Assembly: GCF_021191705.1 (NCBI RefSeq)
Contig: NZ_JAIWPU010000007.1
Coordinates: forward strand, 19,689 to 83,688
Source: Proluteimonas flavola
GTDB taxonomy: Bacteria; Pseudomonadota; Gammaproteobacteria; Xanthomonadales; Xanthomonadaceae
Length of the DNA stretch: 64,000 nucleotides
Direction of reading: 5' to 3'
The translations under genes were made by a program, and so were the position numbers. How positions within the stretch are numbered: position 1 is the stretch's first letter; each line of letters starts with the position of its first letter. Under the pieces are notes generated by a model. It made no database searches. It worked only from the letters and a program-made list of their open reading frames with translations, and was not told where the DNA came from. Below, in pieces: positions 16,046 to 25,291 of this stretch.

Positions 16046-17200
16046 ATGCAGGCGATGATCCGGACCAAGCTTCCCAGGGTCGGCACCACGATCTTCACCG
16101 TGATGTCCCAACTGGCGGCCGAGCACGGCGCCGTCAACCTCGGGCAGGGCTTCCCCGATTTCGACGTGCCGCAACGCCTGGTCGACGCACTCGCCGCGGC
16201 GATGCGCGCCGGCCACAACCAGTATGCGCCGATGACGGGGATCCCGGCGCTGCGGCAGGCGATCGCGGAGAAGACCGAACGCGTCTACGGGCATCTGCCC
16301 GATGCCGATGCGGAGATCACGGTCACCAGCGGCGCCACCGAGGCGCTGTTCAACGCGATCCACGCCGTGGTGCGCGCGGGCGAGGAGGTCATCGTCCTCG
16401 ACCCCGCCTACGACAGCTACGCGCCCGCGATCGAACTGGCCGGCGCGGTGGCGGTGCACGTGCCGCTGGATCCGGCGACGTTCGCGCCCGACTGGCAGCG
16501 CGTGCGCGACGCGGTCACGCCGAAGACGCGGATGATGATCGTCAACAGCCCGCACAACCCGTCCGGCGCGATGTTCGGCGCGGCCGACATGCAGGCGATC
16601 GCCGAACTGCTGCGCGACACCGGCCTCTATCTGCTGTCGGACGAGGTCTACGAGCACATCGTGTTCGACGGCGCGCGCCACGAGTCGGCGCTGCGCTGGC
16701 CGGAACTGCGCGAGCGCGCGTTCGTCGTGTCGAGCTTCGGCAAGACCTACCACTGCACCGGCTGGAAGCTCGGCTACTGCATCGCGCCGCCGGCGCTGAG
16801 CGCGGAGTTCCGCAAGGTGCACCAGTACAACGTGTTCTGCACCTTCGCACCGGCGCAGCATGCGTTCGCGGAGATGCTGCGCGAGGAACCCGAACACTAC
16901 GAGCAGCTCGGCGCGTTCTACCAGGCCAAGCGCGACGCATTCGCCGCGCAGCTCGCCAGCACGCGGCTGCGATGCCTGCCGGTGCCGGGCGGTTACTTCC
17001 AGCTGGTCGACTATGCGGCGGTCAGCGATCTCGACGACGCCGAATTCTGTCGCTGGCTGACGATCGAGAAGGGCGTCGCTGCGATTCCACTGTCGCCGTT
17101 CTATGCGGCGCCGCCTGCCGGTCAGCGGCTGGCGCGGCTGTGTTTCGCCAAGAACGACGCGACGCTGGACGCGGCGATCGAGCGCCTGCGCAAGCTCTGA
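16046..17200 (+). CDS. PLP-dependent aminotransferase, methionine aminotransferase (YbdL)-like
   Basis: A fold-type I class I/II aminotransferase of 384 residues from ATG 16046 (ATG 16055 is an alternative). The PLP lysine is Lys233 in S-S-F-G-K-T-Y-H-C-T-G-W-K-L-G-Y; N-S-P-H-N-P-S-G and the D-E-V-Y-E-H block supply other cofactor contacts. The K-T-Y-H-x-T-G-W-K pattern is that of the YbdL/kynurenine aminotransferase group, so a methionine or aromatic substrate is likely. TTTATC, 17 bases, and TACACT (16015-16020) form a possible promoter giving an approximately 19-base leader. Confidence 0.85.
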   Translation: MQAMIRTKLPRVGTTIFTVMSQLAAEHGAVNLGQGFPDFDVPQRLVDALAAAMRAGHNQYAPMTGIPALRQAIAEKTERVYGHLPDADAEITVTSGATEALFNAIHAVVRAGEEVIVLDPAYDSYAPAIELAGAVAVHVPLDPATFAPDWQRVRDAVTPKTRMMIVNSPHNPSGAMFGAADMQAIAELLRDTGLYLLSDEVYEHIVFDGARHESALRWPELRERAFVVSSFGKTYHCTGWKLGYCIAPPALSAEFRKVHQYNVFCTFAPAQHAFAEMLREEPEHYEQLGAFYQAKRDAFAAQLASTRLRCLPVPGGYFQLVDYAAVSDLDDAEFCRWLTIEKGVAAIPLSPFYAAPPAGQRLARLCFAKNDATLDAAIERLRKL

Positions 17201-17299
17201 GCGTGCGCTGCGACGTTCGGTCGCGGCGGACCTTCAGCGATGCGTCGCTAGACTTGGGTTCTGCGCATTCCGCGCCGTGCCATCGACCGACTGCCGACC

Positions 17300-17893
17300 G
17301 TGTCCCTCCGTCTCGCCGCCATCGTCGTCTCCATGATGCTGCTCGCAAGCTGCACCGCGCCGCCGGCCGGCCCGTACACGGGGACCGATCTGAGGGGCGT
17401 GCCCTACGGCCGCAGCCTCGATCTCCAGGACACGCAGGGACAGCCGCGCGGCCTCGGCGATTTCCGCGGGCGCTACGTGCTGCTGTCGTTCGGTTACACC
17501 CATTGCCCGGAGGTCTGTCCGACCAGCCTGCTGAAGGCCTCGCAGATCCGCCGGGCACTCGGCGAGGACGGCGAGCGGCTGCAGATCGTGTTCGTCACCG
17601 TGGATCCGAGGCGCGATACCGGCGAAATCCTCGAGCAGTACGTCGGCGCTTTCGGCGGCGACATCGTCGCGCTGCGCGGTGACGACATGCAGACGCGGCT
17701 CGCCGCGCAGTCGTTCCGCGTGACCTATCGCGAAGTGCCGACGAGCTCGTCCTACGCGATGGACCACACCATGGTGAACTACCTCATCGGTCCCGACGGC
17801 CGCTTGCGCCTCGCATTCCAGTACGACCAGCCCGTCGATACGATGGTCGCCGACATCCGGCGGGTGATGACCCCTGTGCACACCGAAGGCTGA
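17300..17893 (+). CDS. SCO1/SenC family copper-binding lipoprotein
   Basis: SCO proteins bind copper and help assemble the CuA centre of cytochrome c oxidase or act as thiol oxidoreductases. The 197-residue protein starts at GTG 17300 with a lipoprotein signal (V-S-M-M-L-L-A-S-C, lipid site Cys18). The thioredoxin-like domain has the metal motif C69-P-E-V-C73 and the distal ligand His156 in M-D-H-T-M-V. All three ligands are present. No oxidase genes are nearby. TAGACT at about 17250 could be its -10. Confidence 0.9.
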   Translation: MSLRLAAIVVSMMLLASCTAPPAGPYTGTDLRGVPYGRSLDLQDTQGQPRGLGDFRGRYVLLSFGYTHCPEVCPTSLLKASQIRRALGEDGERLQIVFVTVDPRRDTGEILEQYVGAFGGDIVALRGDDMQTRLAAQSFRVTYREVPTSSSYAMDHTMVNYLIGPDGRLRLAFQYDQPVDTMVADIRRVMTPVHTEG

Positions 17894-17978
17894 CCACGCA
17901 GTCAGCGTTTCCCGACTTGCGATTCGTCTCGTGCGCGGCGTAGCCTCCGACTCAGGGGTGAGGGGAAGGAGAATCAGG

Positions 17979-18626
17979 ATGACGATTCGCGTGTTCATGG
18001 TCGACGACCATGCGCTGGTCCGCACTGGCATGCGCATGATTCTTGCCAACGAGGCGGATATCGAAGTGGTCGGTGAAGCCGAAAGCGGCGAAGTGGCGCT
18101 GCCGCTGATCCGCAGGCTCAAGCCGGACATCGTGCTCTGCGATCTGCACCTGCCCGGCGTCAGTGGCCTCGAAGTCACCGAGCGGGTCGTGCGGGGGCAA
18201 TCGGACACGCGGGTGATCGTGGTGTCGATCCTCGAGGACGGGCCGATGCCGCGCCGGATGATCGAAGCCGGTGCCTCCGGTTACGTGGGCAAGGGCGGCG
18301 ATGCCGCGGAACTCGTGCGCGCGGTGCGGGATGTCGCGCGCGGCCGGCGCTATCTGGCGAGCAACATCGCGCAGAATCTCGCGCTGTCAGGTATCAGCGG
18401 CAACGAAACGCCTTTCGATGCACTGTCGCCGCGCGAGATGGAAGTCGCGATGCTGTTGCTGCAGGGCCTGCGCCAGGAAGACATCGCACGGCGCCTGAGT
18501 CTCAGCGCCAAGACCGTCAACACGCACAAGTCGCGGCTGTTCGAGAAGCTGCAGATCCAGGATTCGATGGCGCTGGCGCGTCTGGCGAGCCAGTACCGCG
18601 TCGCGCCGGTGGAGCTCGCAATCTAG
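17979..18626 (+). CDS. GacA/UvrY-type response regulator (NarL family)
   Basis: A 215-residue two-component regulator from ATG 17979, with a purine-rich AAGGAGAA upstream. The receiver domain has D9-D10, phospho-acceptor Asp55 in I-V-L-C-D-L-H-L-P-G, Ser83 and Lys105. The C-terminal LuxR/NarL helix-turn-helix has S-P-R-E-M-E-V and S-A-K-T-V-N-T-H-K-S-R. The L-C-D-L-H-L-P-G block and length fit GacA/UvrY regulators of secondary metabolism and motility through small RNAs. No histidine kinase is next to it, as usual for GacA. It shares a terminator with rne. Confidence 0.88.
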   Translation: MTIRVFMVDDHALVRTGMRMILANEADIEVVGEAESGEVALPLIRRLKPDIVLCDLHLPGVSGLEVTERVVRGQSDTRVIVVSILEDGPMPRRMIEAGASGYVGKGGDAAELVRAVRDVARGRRYLASNIAQNLALSGISGNETPFDALSPREMEVAMLLLQGLRQEDIARRLSLSAKTVNTHKSRLFEKLQIQDSMALARLASQYRVAPVELAI

Positions 18627-18628
18627 CG

Positions 18629-18656
18629 AAAACCCCGGCCGAAGCCGGGGTTTTTT
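18629..18656. terminator. Bidirectional rho-independent terminator (response regulator / rne)
   Basis: A perfect 7-bp stem CCCCGGC (18633-18639), loop CGAA, GCCGGGG (18644-18650), followed by TTTTTT on the plus strand and preceded by AAAA, so it can also serve minus-strand rne transcription. It lies between the stops of the two convergent genes. Confidence 0.85.
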
Positions 18657-18678
18657 GTGGGTGACGCGCCGGAATGCC

Positions 18679-21600
18679 TCAGGCGTTGTTCGGACGCGGC
18701 CGCGAACGCGGATCGGTCCTGTAGTCCGCTTCCGGTTCTTCTTCGCTGTCCGCGAGGTCGGATTCGACTGTCGTTGCGTCAACGAACGCCGGATCGATCC
18801 GCGGCGCGGCGTCTTCATCCGTCAAGGCTGCATCGCTCGGCGCGACGCCGGTCGTCTCAGGCTCGGCAGAAGGCGTTTCGACGATCTGTGCGGCGGCCGT
18901 GGCAGGCGCGTCGAACAGGCCTTGGGCCACCGGCGCACGCGGCGTGGCGGGCGCCGCGTCGACCAGTGCCGGTGCGCGATCTTCCGCGATCTCAGGCGCT
19001 GCTGCGGCCGGTGTTTCGACGATGACGCTCGGCTCGGCGTGCGGTGCATGCTCGACCGTCTCCGCAATCTCTGCAGTTTCGACCGGGTCGACCGACTGGA
19101 CCGCACTCGCGGCATCGTCCGCCGCGGTATCGGCGGGGGCTGCATCCTGCACCGGCGTCGCAGCTGCGGCGACCGGCGTATCGACTGCCCGCCGCGGCAC
19201 GTGCGCATCGGCGACCGGTGGCGCGCTTTCGACCGGGATCTGCGGCGCATCGGCTTCGACAGGTGCAGGCGTCGCGGTCCAGGTATCGACCGGCTGCGCG
19301 GTCGCAGTCGTTTCGACGGCCGGTGATGCGGTTCCGTTCGATGTCTGCACCACCGCACCCGTGGCGACAGCCGCCGCGGCAACGGCCGGGCGGGTGTCCT
19401 GCGGCGCGGGTGCGCGCGGTTCGCCCGTGGGCTGCGCAGCAGGTGCGGGCAGGTCGTCGAAATCGAACTCGGGCTGGCCGTGGCCGGTGGCGACGGCGGT
19501 GTCGTCGTCGCCCGCGTCATCGTGATCGCTGTCCAGCGATATCTCGTCGCCGGCAGTGCCGTCACCGGCCTTGCCACGACGACGACGACGGCCACCGCGA
19601 CGACCGCGACGGCGACGGCCATTGCTGCCGTCATCGTCACCGGCTTCGCCGTTGCCATCGGCATCGGACGCGCTGGTGTCGTTGGTGTCGTCCGCATCCG
19701 TGTCGGTGTTCGCCGGCGCGGCTTGATGGTGCGGGGCGGCGTGCGTGGCGACAGCGGCGGGTGCGCTGTCGATCGCCGTCGTCGGCGCGGCCTGCTCGAT
19801 GTCGGCCTGGGCAACGCGGGGCGCCTCGATCGATGCGGCTGCGACCGGCGCGGCAACGGCGATCGCCGCCTGGGCCTCGGTCGCTTCGCCTTCGGTCTTC
19901 TGGCGCGGGCCACGCTGCTTCTGCCGCTGGCGACGCTCCTGCTGGCGCTCCTTGCGCGCACCGGCACCGGTATCGGCAACGGCCGCAGGCTCGCGACGCG
20001 GCTCACGCTGCGCCTCGTCGCGCGCGGGCTGCGCGGCCGCTGCGGGCTTCGTCTCGGTCGCGGGCGCCTGGTTCGATGCGCCCTGGCCCTGGCGGCCACC
20101 ACGGCGGTCGCGACGCTGGCCGGTGCGGCCACGGTCGTTGCGATCGCCGCGGTGCTCGCCGCGCGGACCGCCATCGGCACGCGGTGCGCGCTCGGCCTGC
20201 GCGGGTGCGGCCGGCTTGGCCGGGGCAGGCGGTGCGAACAGCGTCTTGAGCCAACCCAGGACGCCACCGGTCGATGCCGAGGCCGCGGGTGCGGGTGCCG
20301 GCTGCGGCACCGGCGCCGGTGCGGGCGCAGCGGCTTCCGGCTTGGGCTCGCGGATCGGCGCAGGCTGCGTCGGACGCACGTTGGTGACGGCCGGCGGCGG
20401 CACGTTGAGGTTGTTCTTGCTAAGAGCGATCGTCGCCACACGACGCGGCGTCCCGCGCTGGTAGCTCGGACGCGCAGTTTCCTCACCGAGTTCGTTCTCG
20501 CGGATGCGCGAGACGTCGTAGTGCGGCGTGTGCAGTTGCTCGTCGGCGACGATGATGATCGGCGCGCCGTGGCGCTTCTCGATTTCCTCGAGCGCGCTGC
20601 GCTTCTCGTTGAGCAGGTAGTTCGCGATCTCGACCGGGGCCTGCACCAGCACCTGTCCGGTGTTGTCCTTCATCGCGTGCTCTTCGGCGACGCGGATGAT
20701 CGACAGCGACAGCGACTCGATGCTGCGCATGCGGCCGTGGCCTTCGCAGCGCGGGCAGACGATCTGGCTCGACTCGCCCAGCGACGCGCGCAGGCGCTGG
20801 CGGCTCATCTCCAGCAGGCCGAACTTGGAGATCTTGTTCTGCTGCACGCGGGCGCGGTCGTACTTGAGCGCGTTCTGCAGCTTGTGCTCGACGTCGCGCT
20901 GGTGCTTGTTCGACGACATGTCGATGAAGTCGATCACCACCAGGCCGCCGAGATCGCGCAGGCGCAGCTGGCGGGCCACTTCCTCGGCCGCTTCCAGGTT
21001 GGTGTTGAACGCGGTCTCTTCGATGTCGCCGCCCTTGGTGGCGCGCGCGGAGTTCACGTCGATCGCGGTCAGGGCTTCGGTCTGGTCGATGACCAGCGCG
21101 CCGCCGGACGGCAGGCGCACGGTGCGCTCGTAGGCGCTCTCGATCTGCGACTCGATCTGGTAGCGGTTGAACAGCGGCACGTCGTCGGTGTAGTGCTTGA
21201 GCTTGCGCAGGTTGTGCGGCATCACCTGCTCGACGAATTCCCTGGCCTCGGCGTACATCTCCGGCGTGTCGACCAGGATCTCGGCGATGTCGGCGCGCAT
21301 GTAGTCGCGCAGCGCGCGGGTGATCAGGCGCGATTCCTGGTAGATCAGAAACGGCGAGGGCTTGCTCAGCGCGGCTTCGGCGATCGCGCGCCAGATGCTC
21401 AGCAGGTAGTCGAGGTCCCACTGCAGCTCTTCGGCGTCGCGGCCGACGCCGGCGGTACGGATGATCACGCCCATCTCGTCCGGGATGTCGAGCGCGTCCA
21501 TCGCCTTCTTCAGCTCGGCGCGGTCCTCGCCCTCGATCCGGCGCGAGACGCCACCGGCGGTCGGCGAGTTGGGCATCAGCACCATGTAGCGGCCGGCCAG

Positions 21601-21960
21601 CGAGATGAATGTGGTCAGGGCGGCGCCCTTGTTGCCGCGCTCTTCCTTGTCGACCTGGACGACGACTTCCTGGCCTTCGCGCAGGAGTTCCTTGATGGCG
21701 CCCTTGTTCGGGTCGGCGCCGGCCTGGAAATAGTCGCGGGAGACTTCCTTCAGCGGCAGGAAGCCGTGGCGGGCGGCGCCGTACTCGATGAACGCGGCTT
21801 CTAGCGAGGGCTCGATGCGGGTGATACGACCCTTGTAGATGTTGGACTTCTTCTGTTCCCTGGACGGCTGTTCGATGTCGATGTCGTACAGGGACTGGCC
21901 ATCAACGATGGCGACGCGCAGTTCTTCTGCCTGCGTCGCGTTGATCAGCATGCGCTTCAT
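18679..21960 (-). CDS. rne: Ribonuclease E
   Basis: RNase E is the endonuclease that starts mRNA decay and processes rRNA, and scaffolds the degradosome. The 1093-residue protein starts [10 protein letters not shown]. It has the S1 RNA-binding domain (about 38-120), the 5'-sensor/RNase H region, the catalytic Asp motifs T-A-I-D-V-N-S and V-V-I-D-F-I-D, and the zinc-link C402-P-R-C405-E-G-H-G, matching E. coli Cys404/Cys407. After about residue 510 comes a roughly 580-residue disordered Ala/Pro/Glu-rich tail with Arg-rich patches ([12 protein letters not shown]), likely RNA- and partner-binding. The frame runs upstream to 22260 but MKRM is the family start. Confidence 0.96.
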   Translation of the reverse strand: MKRMLINATQAEELRVAIVDGQSLYDIDIEQPSREQKKSNIYKGRITRIEPSLEAAFIEYGAARHGFLPLKEVSRDYFQAGADPNKGAIKELLREGQEVVVQVDKEERGNKGAALTTFISLAGRYMVLMPNSPTAGGVSRRIEGEDRAELKKAMDALDIPDEMGVIIRTAGVGRDAEELQWDLDYLLSIWRAIAEAALSKPSPFLIYQESRLITRALRDYMRADIAEILVDTPEMYAEAREFVEQVMPHNLRKLKHYTDDVPLFNRYQIESQIESAYERTVRLPSGGALVIDQTEALTAIDVNSARATKGGDIEETAFNTNLEAAEEVARQLRLRDLGGLVVIDFIDMSSNKHQRDVEHKLQNALKYDRARVQQNKISKFGLLEMSRQRLRASLGESSQIVCPRCEGHGRMRSIESLSLSIIRVAEEHAMKDNTGQVLVQAPVEIANYLLNEKRSALEEIEKRHGAPIIIVADEQLHTPHYDVSRIRENELGEETARPSYQRGTPRRVATIALSKNNLNVPPPAVTNVRPTQPAPIREPKPEAAAPAPAPVPQPAPAPAASASTGGVLGWLKTLFAPPAPAKPAAPAQAERAPRADGGPRGEHRGDRNDRGRTGQRRDRRGGRQGQGASNQAPATETKPAAAAQPARDEAQREPRREPAAVADTGAGARKERQQERRQRQKQRGPRQKTEGEATEAQAAIAVAAPVAAASIEAPRVAQADIEQAAPTTAIDSAPAAVATHAAPHHQAAPANTDTDADDTNDTSASDADGNGEAGDDDGSNGRRRRGRRGGRRRRRGKAGDGTAGDEISLDSDHDDAGDDDTAVATGHGQPEFDFDDLPAPAAQPTGEPRAPAPQDTRPAVAAAAVATGAVVQTSNGTASPAVETTATAQPVDTWTATPAPVEADAPQIPVESAPPVADAHVPRRAVDTPVAAAATPVQDAAPADTAADDAASAVQSVDPVETAEIAETVEHAPHAEPSVIVETPAAAAPEIAEDRAPALVDAAPATPRAPVAQGLFDAPATAAAQIVETPSAEPETTGVAPSDAALTDEDAAPRIDPAFVDATTVESDLADSEEEPEADYRTDPRSRPRPNNA

Positions 21961-22359
21961 GGTTGCGTTTCCTTGCGCGCTCTCACGCGCGGAACGCCGG
22001 GGCGTTTCGCCTGGATGAAGCCTGAAGCCGCCGCGCACGCGCAGCGACGAACCGGATTGTCCAGCGCTACGACACCACGGCGGGCCGCGGGAGCGCTCTG
22101 TATTGTCTGGGTAGTGCAGGCCGCGGACCGCTTGCGACCGGTGTTGGGCGGTCGCGAACGTCACGCGGGACGTGTTCAGCGCCGATGCCAGGCATCGGGC
22201 GATGGCCGGTACTGCCGTACAGCCGCTAACATGGCCGCCCCTGGGGCGGTGGCCGCGCACTGTCCGGAAGCCTTTGAAAGGCAGGCTTTTGGCCCGTGAT
22301 CTTTCAAAGAAATCAGCACCTTAGATCGCGGCCCGAGTGTACCAGATAAACAGGCGACG
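21961..22359. promoter_or_regulatory. rne-rluC divergent region with long rne leader
   Basis: 399 bases without a protein gene. A -10-like TACACT on the minus strand (22341-22336) would give rne a leader of roughly 365 bases, similar in length to the autoregulatory 5' UTR of E. coli rne. Inside it is a perfect inverted repeat CTTTGAAAG (22272-22280) / CTTTCAAAG (22301-22309). On the plus strand TTAGAT-17-GATAAA (22321-22349) lies 10 bases before the rluC ATG. Both promoter calls are tentative, as the -35 matches are weak. Confidence 0.4.
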
Positions 22360-23325
22360 ATGACTGACAACGGTTCCGGCTCCGCCGGCGGCGGTGGCGT
22401 GCGACTGGTCCGGGTTCCGGACGATCGCGACGGCCAACGCCTCGACAATTTCCTGCTCGGCCAGCTCAAGGGCGCGCCGAGGTCGATCATCTACAAGATC
22501 GTGCGCAGCGGCCAGGTCCGCGTGAATGGCGGCCGCGCCAAGCCCGAGCGCAAGCTCGACGCCGGCGACGAGGTGCGGATTCCGCCCGTCCGGCTGGAAA
22601 CGCCGGGCGAGGCCGGCACACCCTCGAAGGGCCTGCTGGCGGCGATGGACGCCAGCATCGTGTTCGAGGACGCCCGGCTGCTGGCGATCAGCAAGCCCAG
22701 CGGCATCGCCAGCCATGGCGGCAGCGGGATCAGCTTCGGGGTCATCGAGACCCTGCGCGCATTGCGGCCGAACCAGTCGCTGGAACTGGTGCACCGGCTG
22801 GATCGCGATACCTCGGGCCTGATGGTGCTGGCCAAGAAACGGTCGGCGCTGACCCAGTTGCAGGCCCTGCTGCGCGAGGACCACGGTGCCGGCATCCGCA
22901 AGCGCTACCTCACCCTGCTGGCGGGACGCATGCCCGACGGCACGATGAGCGTCGATGCGCCGCTGCACGTCGGCCTGCGCCAGGGCGGCGAGCGCCACGT
23001 TCAGGTCAATCCGCAGGGAAAGGAATCGCTGAGCCATTTCGGCGTGCTGGAGCGGCGCGGCGGGCAGTCTTACTGCGAAGTGCGGATCGAAACCGGTCGC
23101 ACCCACCAGATCCGCGTCCACGCCCAGCACATCGGCCATCCGGTCGCCGGCGACGACAAGTACGGCGACGTCGAGGTGAACAAGCGCATGCGCGAGCAGA
23201 TCGGCCTGCGGCGCCTGTTCCTGCATGCCGCGTCGCTGGCGTTCACCCTCGACGACGGCGAGGCCTACGTGCTCAACGCCCCGTTGGCGGACGACCTGCG
23301 TGAGGCGCTGGACCGGCTCGGCTGA
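22360..23325 (+). CDS. rluC: 23S rRNA pseudouridine synthase RluC
   Basis: RluC makes pseudouridines 955, 2504 and 2580 in 23S rRNA. The 321-residue protein has an N-terminal S4 RNA-binding domain (R-L-D-N-F-L-L to about residue 75) and a RluA-type catalytic domain with H-R-L-D-R-D-T-S-G (catalytic Asp148) and the R-I-E-T-G-R-T-H-Q-I-R-V-H motif. Divergence from rne across a regulatory leader is the gammaproteobacterial arrangement, which supports RluC over RluD. Confidence 0.92.
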   Translation: MTDNGSGSAGGGGVRLVRVPDDRDGQRLDNFLLGQLKGAPRSIIYKIVRSGQVRVNGGRAKPERKLDAGDEVRIPPVRLETPGEAGTPSKGLLAAMDASIVFEDARLLAISKPSGIASHGGSGISFGVIETLRALRPNQSLELVHRLDRDTSGLMVLAKKRSALTQLQALLREDHGAGIRKRYLTLLAGRMPDGTMSVDAPLHVGLRQGGERHVQVNPQGKESLSHFGVLERRGGQSYCEVRIETGRTHQIRVHAQHIGHPVAGDDKYGDVEVNKRMREQIGLRRLFLHAASLAFTLDDGEAYVLNAPLADDLREALDRLG

Positions 23326-23337
23326 GCCGGTCCAGCG
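23306..23337. terminator. Hairpin overlapping the rluC stop codon
   Basis: A 14-bp perfect stem: CGCTGGACCGGCTC (23306-23319), loop GGCT, GAGCCGGTCCAGCG (23324-23337). The rluC TGA lies within it. There is no T-run on either side, so it may block convergent read-through or stabilise the 3' ends rather than be a classic intrinsic terminator. Confidence 0.5.
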
Positions 23338-23343
23338 TCGATG

Positions 23344-24249
23344 TCACTCGACTTCGGTGCCGTAGCCGTCGCGCAGTATCTGCCGGTAGTCGGCCATCGA
23401 AGGCAGACCGACTGCGGCGCGACGCGCCTCCAGGCCGTCGGGATCCTCCACCGGCCGCAGCCGCATGACGCCGTCGGCATGGGTCTGGAACTGGGTGCCG
23501 TAGCGTTGCGGCTGGCCTTCGGCGAGCAGGACGCGGTCGGTCAGCAGCGCGTAGTCACTGCGGTCGGCACGACCGGCGTCGACCGCAGGCTGCATCCGTG
23601 CCAGCGCGGCACGTTGGAACGCAGGGTCGTGGTCGGCATGCTGGACCAGCAGCCACGCCGCCTTCGCGCCATCGTGGCCGACCAGGTCGCTGTCCGGCCA
23701 GCCCCGGCTGTCCAGCACCTGCTGGAGCCAGGCGGTGTTCTCGCGATCGACCTCCGTCATCCGTACCCGCGCGGCATCGTCCACGGAACCGCCGGTGCCG
23801 AACACCGCGCGCCGCGCCACCTGGTCCACTTCGGCGCGGCGCAGCAGTTCTTCGCGCAGGGCCGGGTCGCGTCGTGCCGCCTGTGCGGCCTCCAGCGTCG
23901 CTGCCTCGGTACGCAGCGCGTTCCAGCCCAGGTGCTGGCGCAAGGCATCCAGCCCCGGCCGCGACTTGCCGAGCAGGTCGTCGAACGGGATCCGGCCGCC
24001 CGGCAACTGCCGGCGCAGATACGCGAAGGCGTCGTCGAAGCGCCCGGCCGCCGACAGACACTCCGCCGTCAGCAGTTCGCCGTTGGTGGGGATCGCGGCA
24101 CCGGCCACCTCGGCCGCGAGCAGGATCCCGCCACAGCGCGCCGGATCACCCGCTTCGTATGCCGCCACTCCATCCATGAAGGACGGTGGACTGGCCCCGG
24201 CCGCCGAGGCGAGCGCGAGCAGGGCGACGGTGCGGACGGTGCGCCTCAT
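23344..24249 (-). CDS. DUF6624-type exported protein
   Basis: A 301-residue protein with a signal peptide (residues 1-19, ending ASAAGA) and a helical body. The C-terminal half has [15 protein letters not shown] followed by A-L-L-T-D-R-V and Q-R-Y-G-T-Q-F. This HADxDxxFQ ... DRV ... YGTQ pattern is what I associate with DUF6624, a family of unknown function seen also in actinobacteria and Bacteroidetes. Its ATG overlaps the stop of phhB (ATGA), so it is probably co-translated, though a functional link is not evident. Confidence 0.7.
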   Translation of the reverse strand: MRRTVRTVALLALASAAGASPPSFMDGVAAYEAGDPARCGGILLAAEVAGAAIPTNGELLTAECLSAAGRFDDAFAYLRRQLPGGRIPFDDLLGKSRPGLDALRQHLGWNALRTEAATLEAAQAARRDPALREELLRRAEVDQVARRAVFGTGGSVDDAARVRMTEVDRENTAWLQQVLDSRGWPDSDLVGHDGAKAAWLLVQHADHDPAFQRAALARMQPAVDAGRADRSDYALLTDRVLLAEGQPQRYGTQFQTHADGVMRLRPVEDPDGLEARRAAVGLPSMADYRQILRDGYGTEVE

Positions 24250-24587
24250 GCCACCAGGCGGTCTGCCTTCGCCGCGCAGATGAAGTCGTTCTCCGACAGG
24301 CCGCCCACATCGTGGGTGGAATAGCGCACCTCGACCCGGTCGTAATGCACGCCGAGATCGGGGTGGTGGTCTTCGCGATGGGCGACGAAGGCCAGCGCGT
24401 TCACGAAGGCCATCGTTCGGTGGTAGTCGTCGAAGCGGAAGGTGCGGGTCAGCGCGCGGCCGTCTTCCGCGAGCGTCCATCCGGCGACCTGCGGCAGCAG
24501 TTCGCGGACGCGGGCTTCGGGCAGGCGATGCGCGTCGCCGCGGCGGGGAATGCAATGGGCATCGCTGAGTGGAACGAGGTCGGACAT
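24246..24587 (-). CDS. phhB: Pterin-4a-carbinolamine dehydratase
   Basis: This 113-residue enzyme dehydrates 4a-hydroxytetrahydrobiopterin, recycling the pterin cofactor of aromatic amino-acid hydroxylases. The diagnostic active-site region [13 protein letters not shown] has the three histidines, followed by [13 protein letters not shown]. The ATG has AGGAG at eight bases. It diverges from nfuA. No phenylalanine hydroxylase gene is in the window. Confidence 0.93.
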   Translation of the reverse strand: MSDLVPLSDAHCIPRRGDAHRLPEARVRELLPQVAGWTLAEDGRALTRTFRFDDYHRTMAFVNALAFVAHREDHHPDLGVHYDRVEVRYSTHDVGGLSENDFICAAKADRLVA

Positions 24588-24656
24588 CGTGGAATCTCCT
24601 GGCGGGGCCGTTCATGCGGCAGACGGCGACCGGCGCGTGCGTGGGCGCGGGCCCGC

Positions 24657-24672
24657 TAGAATACGCCGCATG
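24657..24672 (+). promoter_or_regulatory. -10 element placed for a leaderless nfuA mRNA
   Basis: TAGAAT (24657-24662) ends seven bases before the nfuA ATG at 24670 and no Shine-Dalgarno sequence is present. Transcription would start at or one base before the A of ATG. No good -35 is seen. Confidence 0.4.
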
Positions 24673-25263
24673 ATCAACATCTCCGAAACCGCGCAGACGC
24701 ATTTCCGCAAGCTCATCGAGCGCGAGACGTTGCCCGGCCTGGGCGTGCGGCTGTCGGCGGTGCATGCCGGCACCCCGCGCGCCGACGTGCGCCTGGAGTT
24801 CGCCGGCAGCGACGACCTGCAGGGCGACGAGTGGGCGATCGATTGCGACGGCTTCACGCTGTGGCTCGATGCGCCAAGCGTGCCCTACCTCGATGGCGCC
24901 GAGATCGACTACGAAAGCCGCGCCACCGGCGGCCAGCTGCAGATCCGCGCGCCGAAGATCAAGGGCGAGGCGCCGCCGGAAGCCGCGTCGCTGGTCGAGC
25001 GTGTGCGCTGGGTCGTCGAGCAGGAAGTCAATCCGCAGCTCGCCCAGCACCGCGGCCACGTCAGTGTGCAGGAAGTGACCGCCGAAGGCGTGGTCGTGCT
25101 GCGCTTCGGCGGCGGCTGCCATGGTTGCGGCCTGGTCGATGTCACCCTGAAGCAGGGCATCGAGAAGACGCTGATGGAGAAGGCGCCGGGCGTGACCGCG
25201 GTCCGCGACGCGACCGATCACGACACCGGCGACGCGCCGTACATGCCGCGCGACGCGGCCTGA
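24670..25263 (+). CDS. nfuA: Fe-S biogenesis protein NfuA
   Basis: NfuA receives and transfers [4Fe-4S] clusters to client proteins, especially under oxidative stress. The 197-residue protein has the degenerate A-type N-terminal domain (residues 1-95) and the Nfu domain with G-G-G-C150-H-G-C153-G, the cluster-binding CxxC. Two-domain architecture and length match E. coli NfuA (191 residues). The reading frame is open further upstream to 24442 but that part has shadow composition; ATG 24670 gives the conserved start M-I-N-I-S-E-T-A. Confidence 0.95.
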   Translation: MINISETAQTHFRKLIERETLPGLGVRLSAVHAGTPRADVRLEFAGSDDLQGDEWAIDCDGFTLWLDAPSVPYLDGAEIDYESRATGGQLQIRAPKIKGEAPPEAASLVERVRWVVEQEVNPQLAQHRGHVSVQEVTAEGVVVLRFGGGCHGCGLVDVTLKQGIEKTLMEKAPGVTAVRDATDHDTGDAPYMPRDAA

Positions 25264-25291
25264 TTCGTCCGGAACCGGCGGCCGCCTCCGG

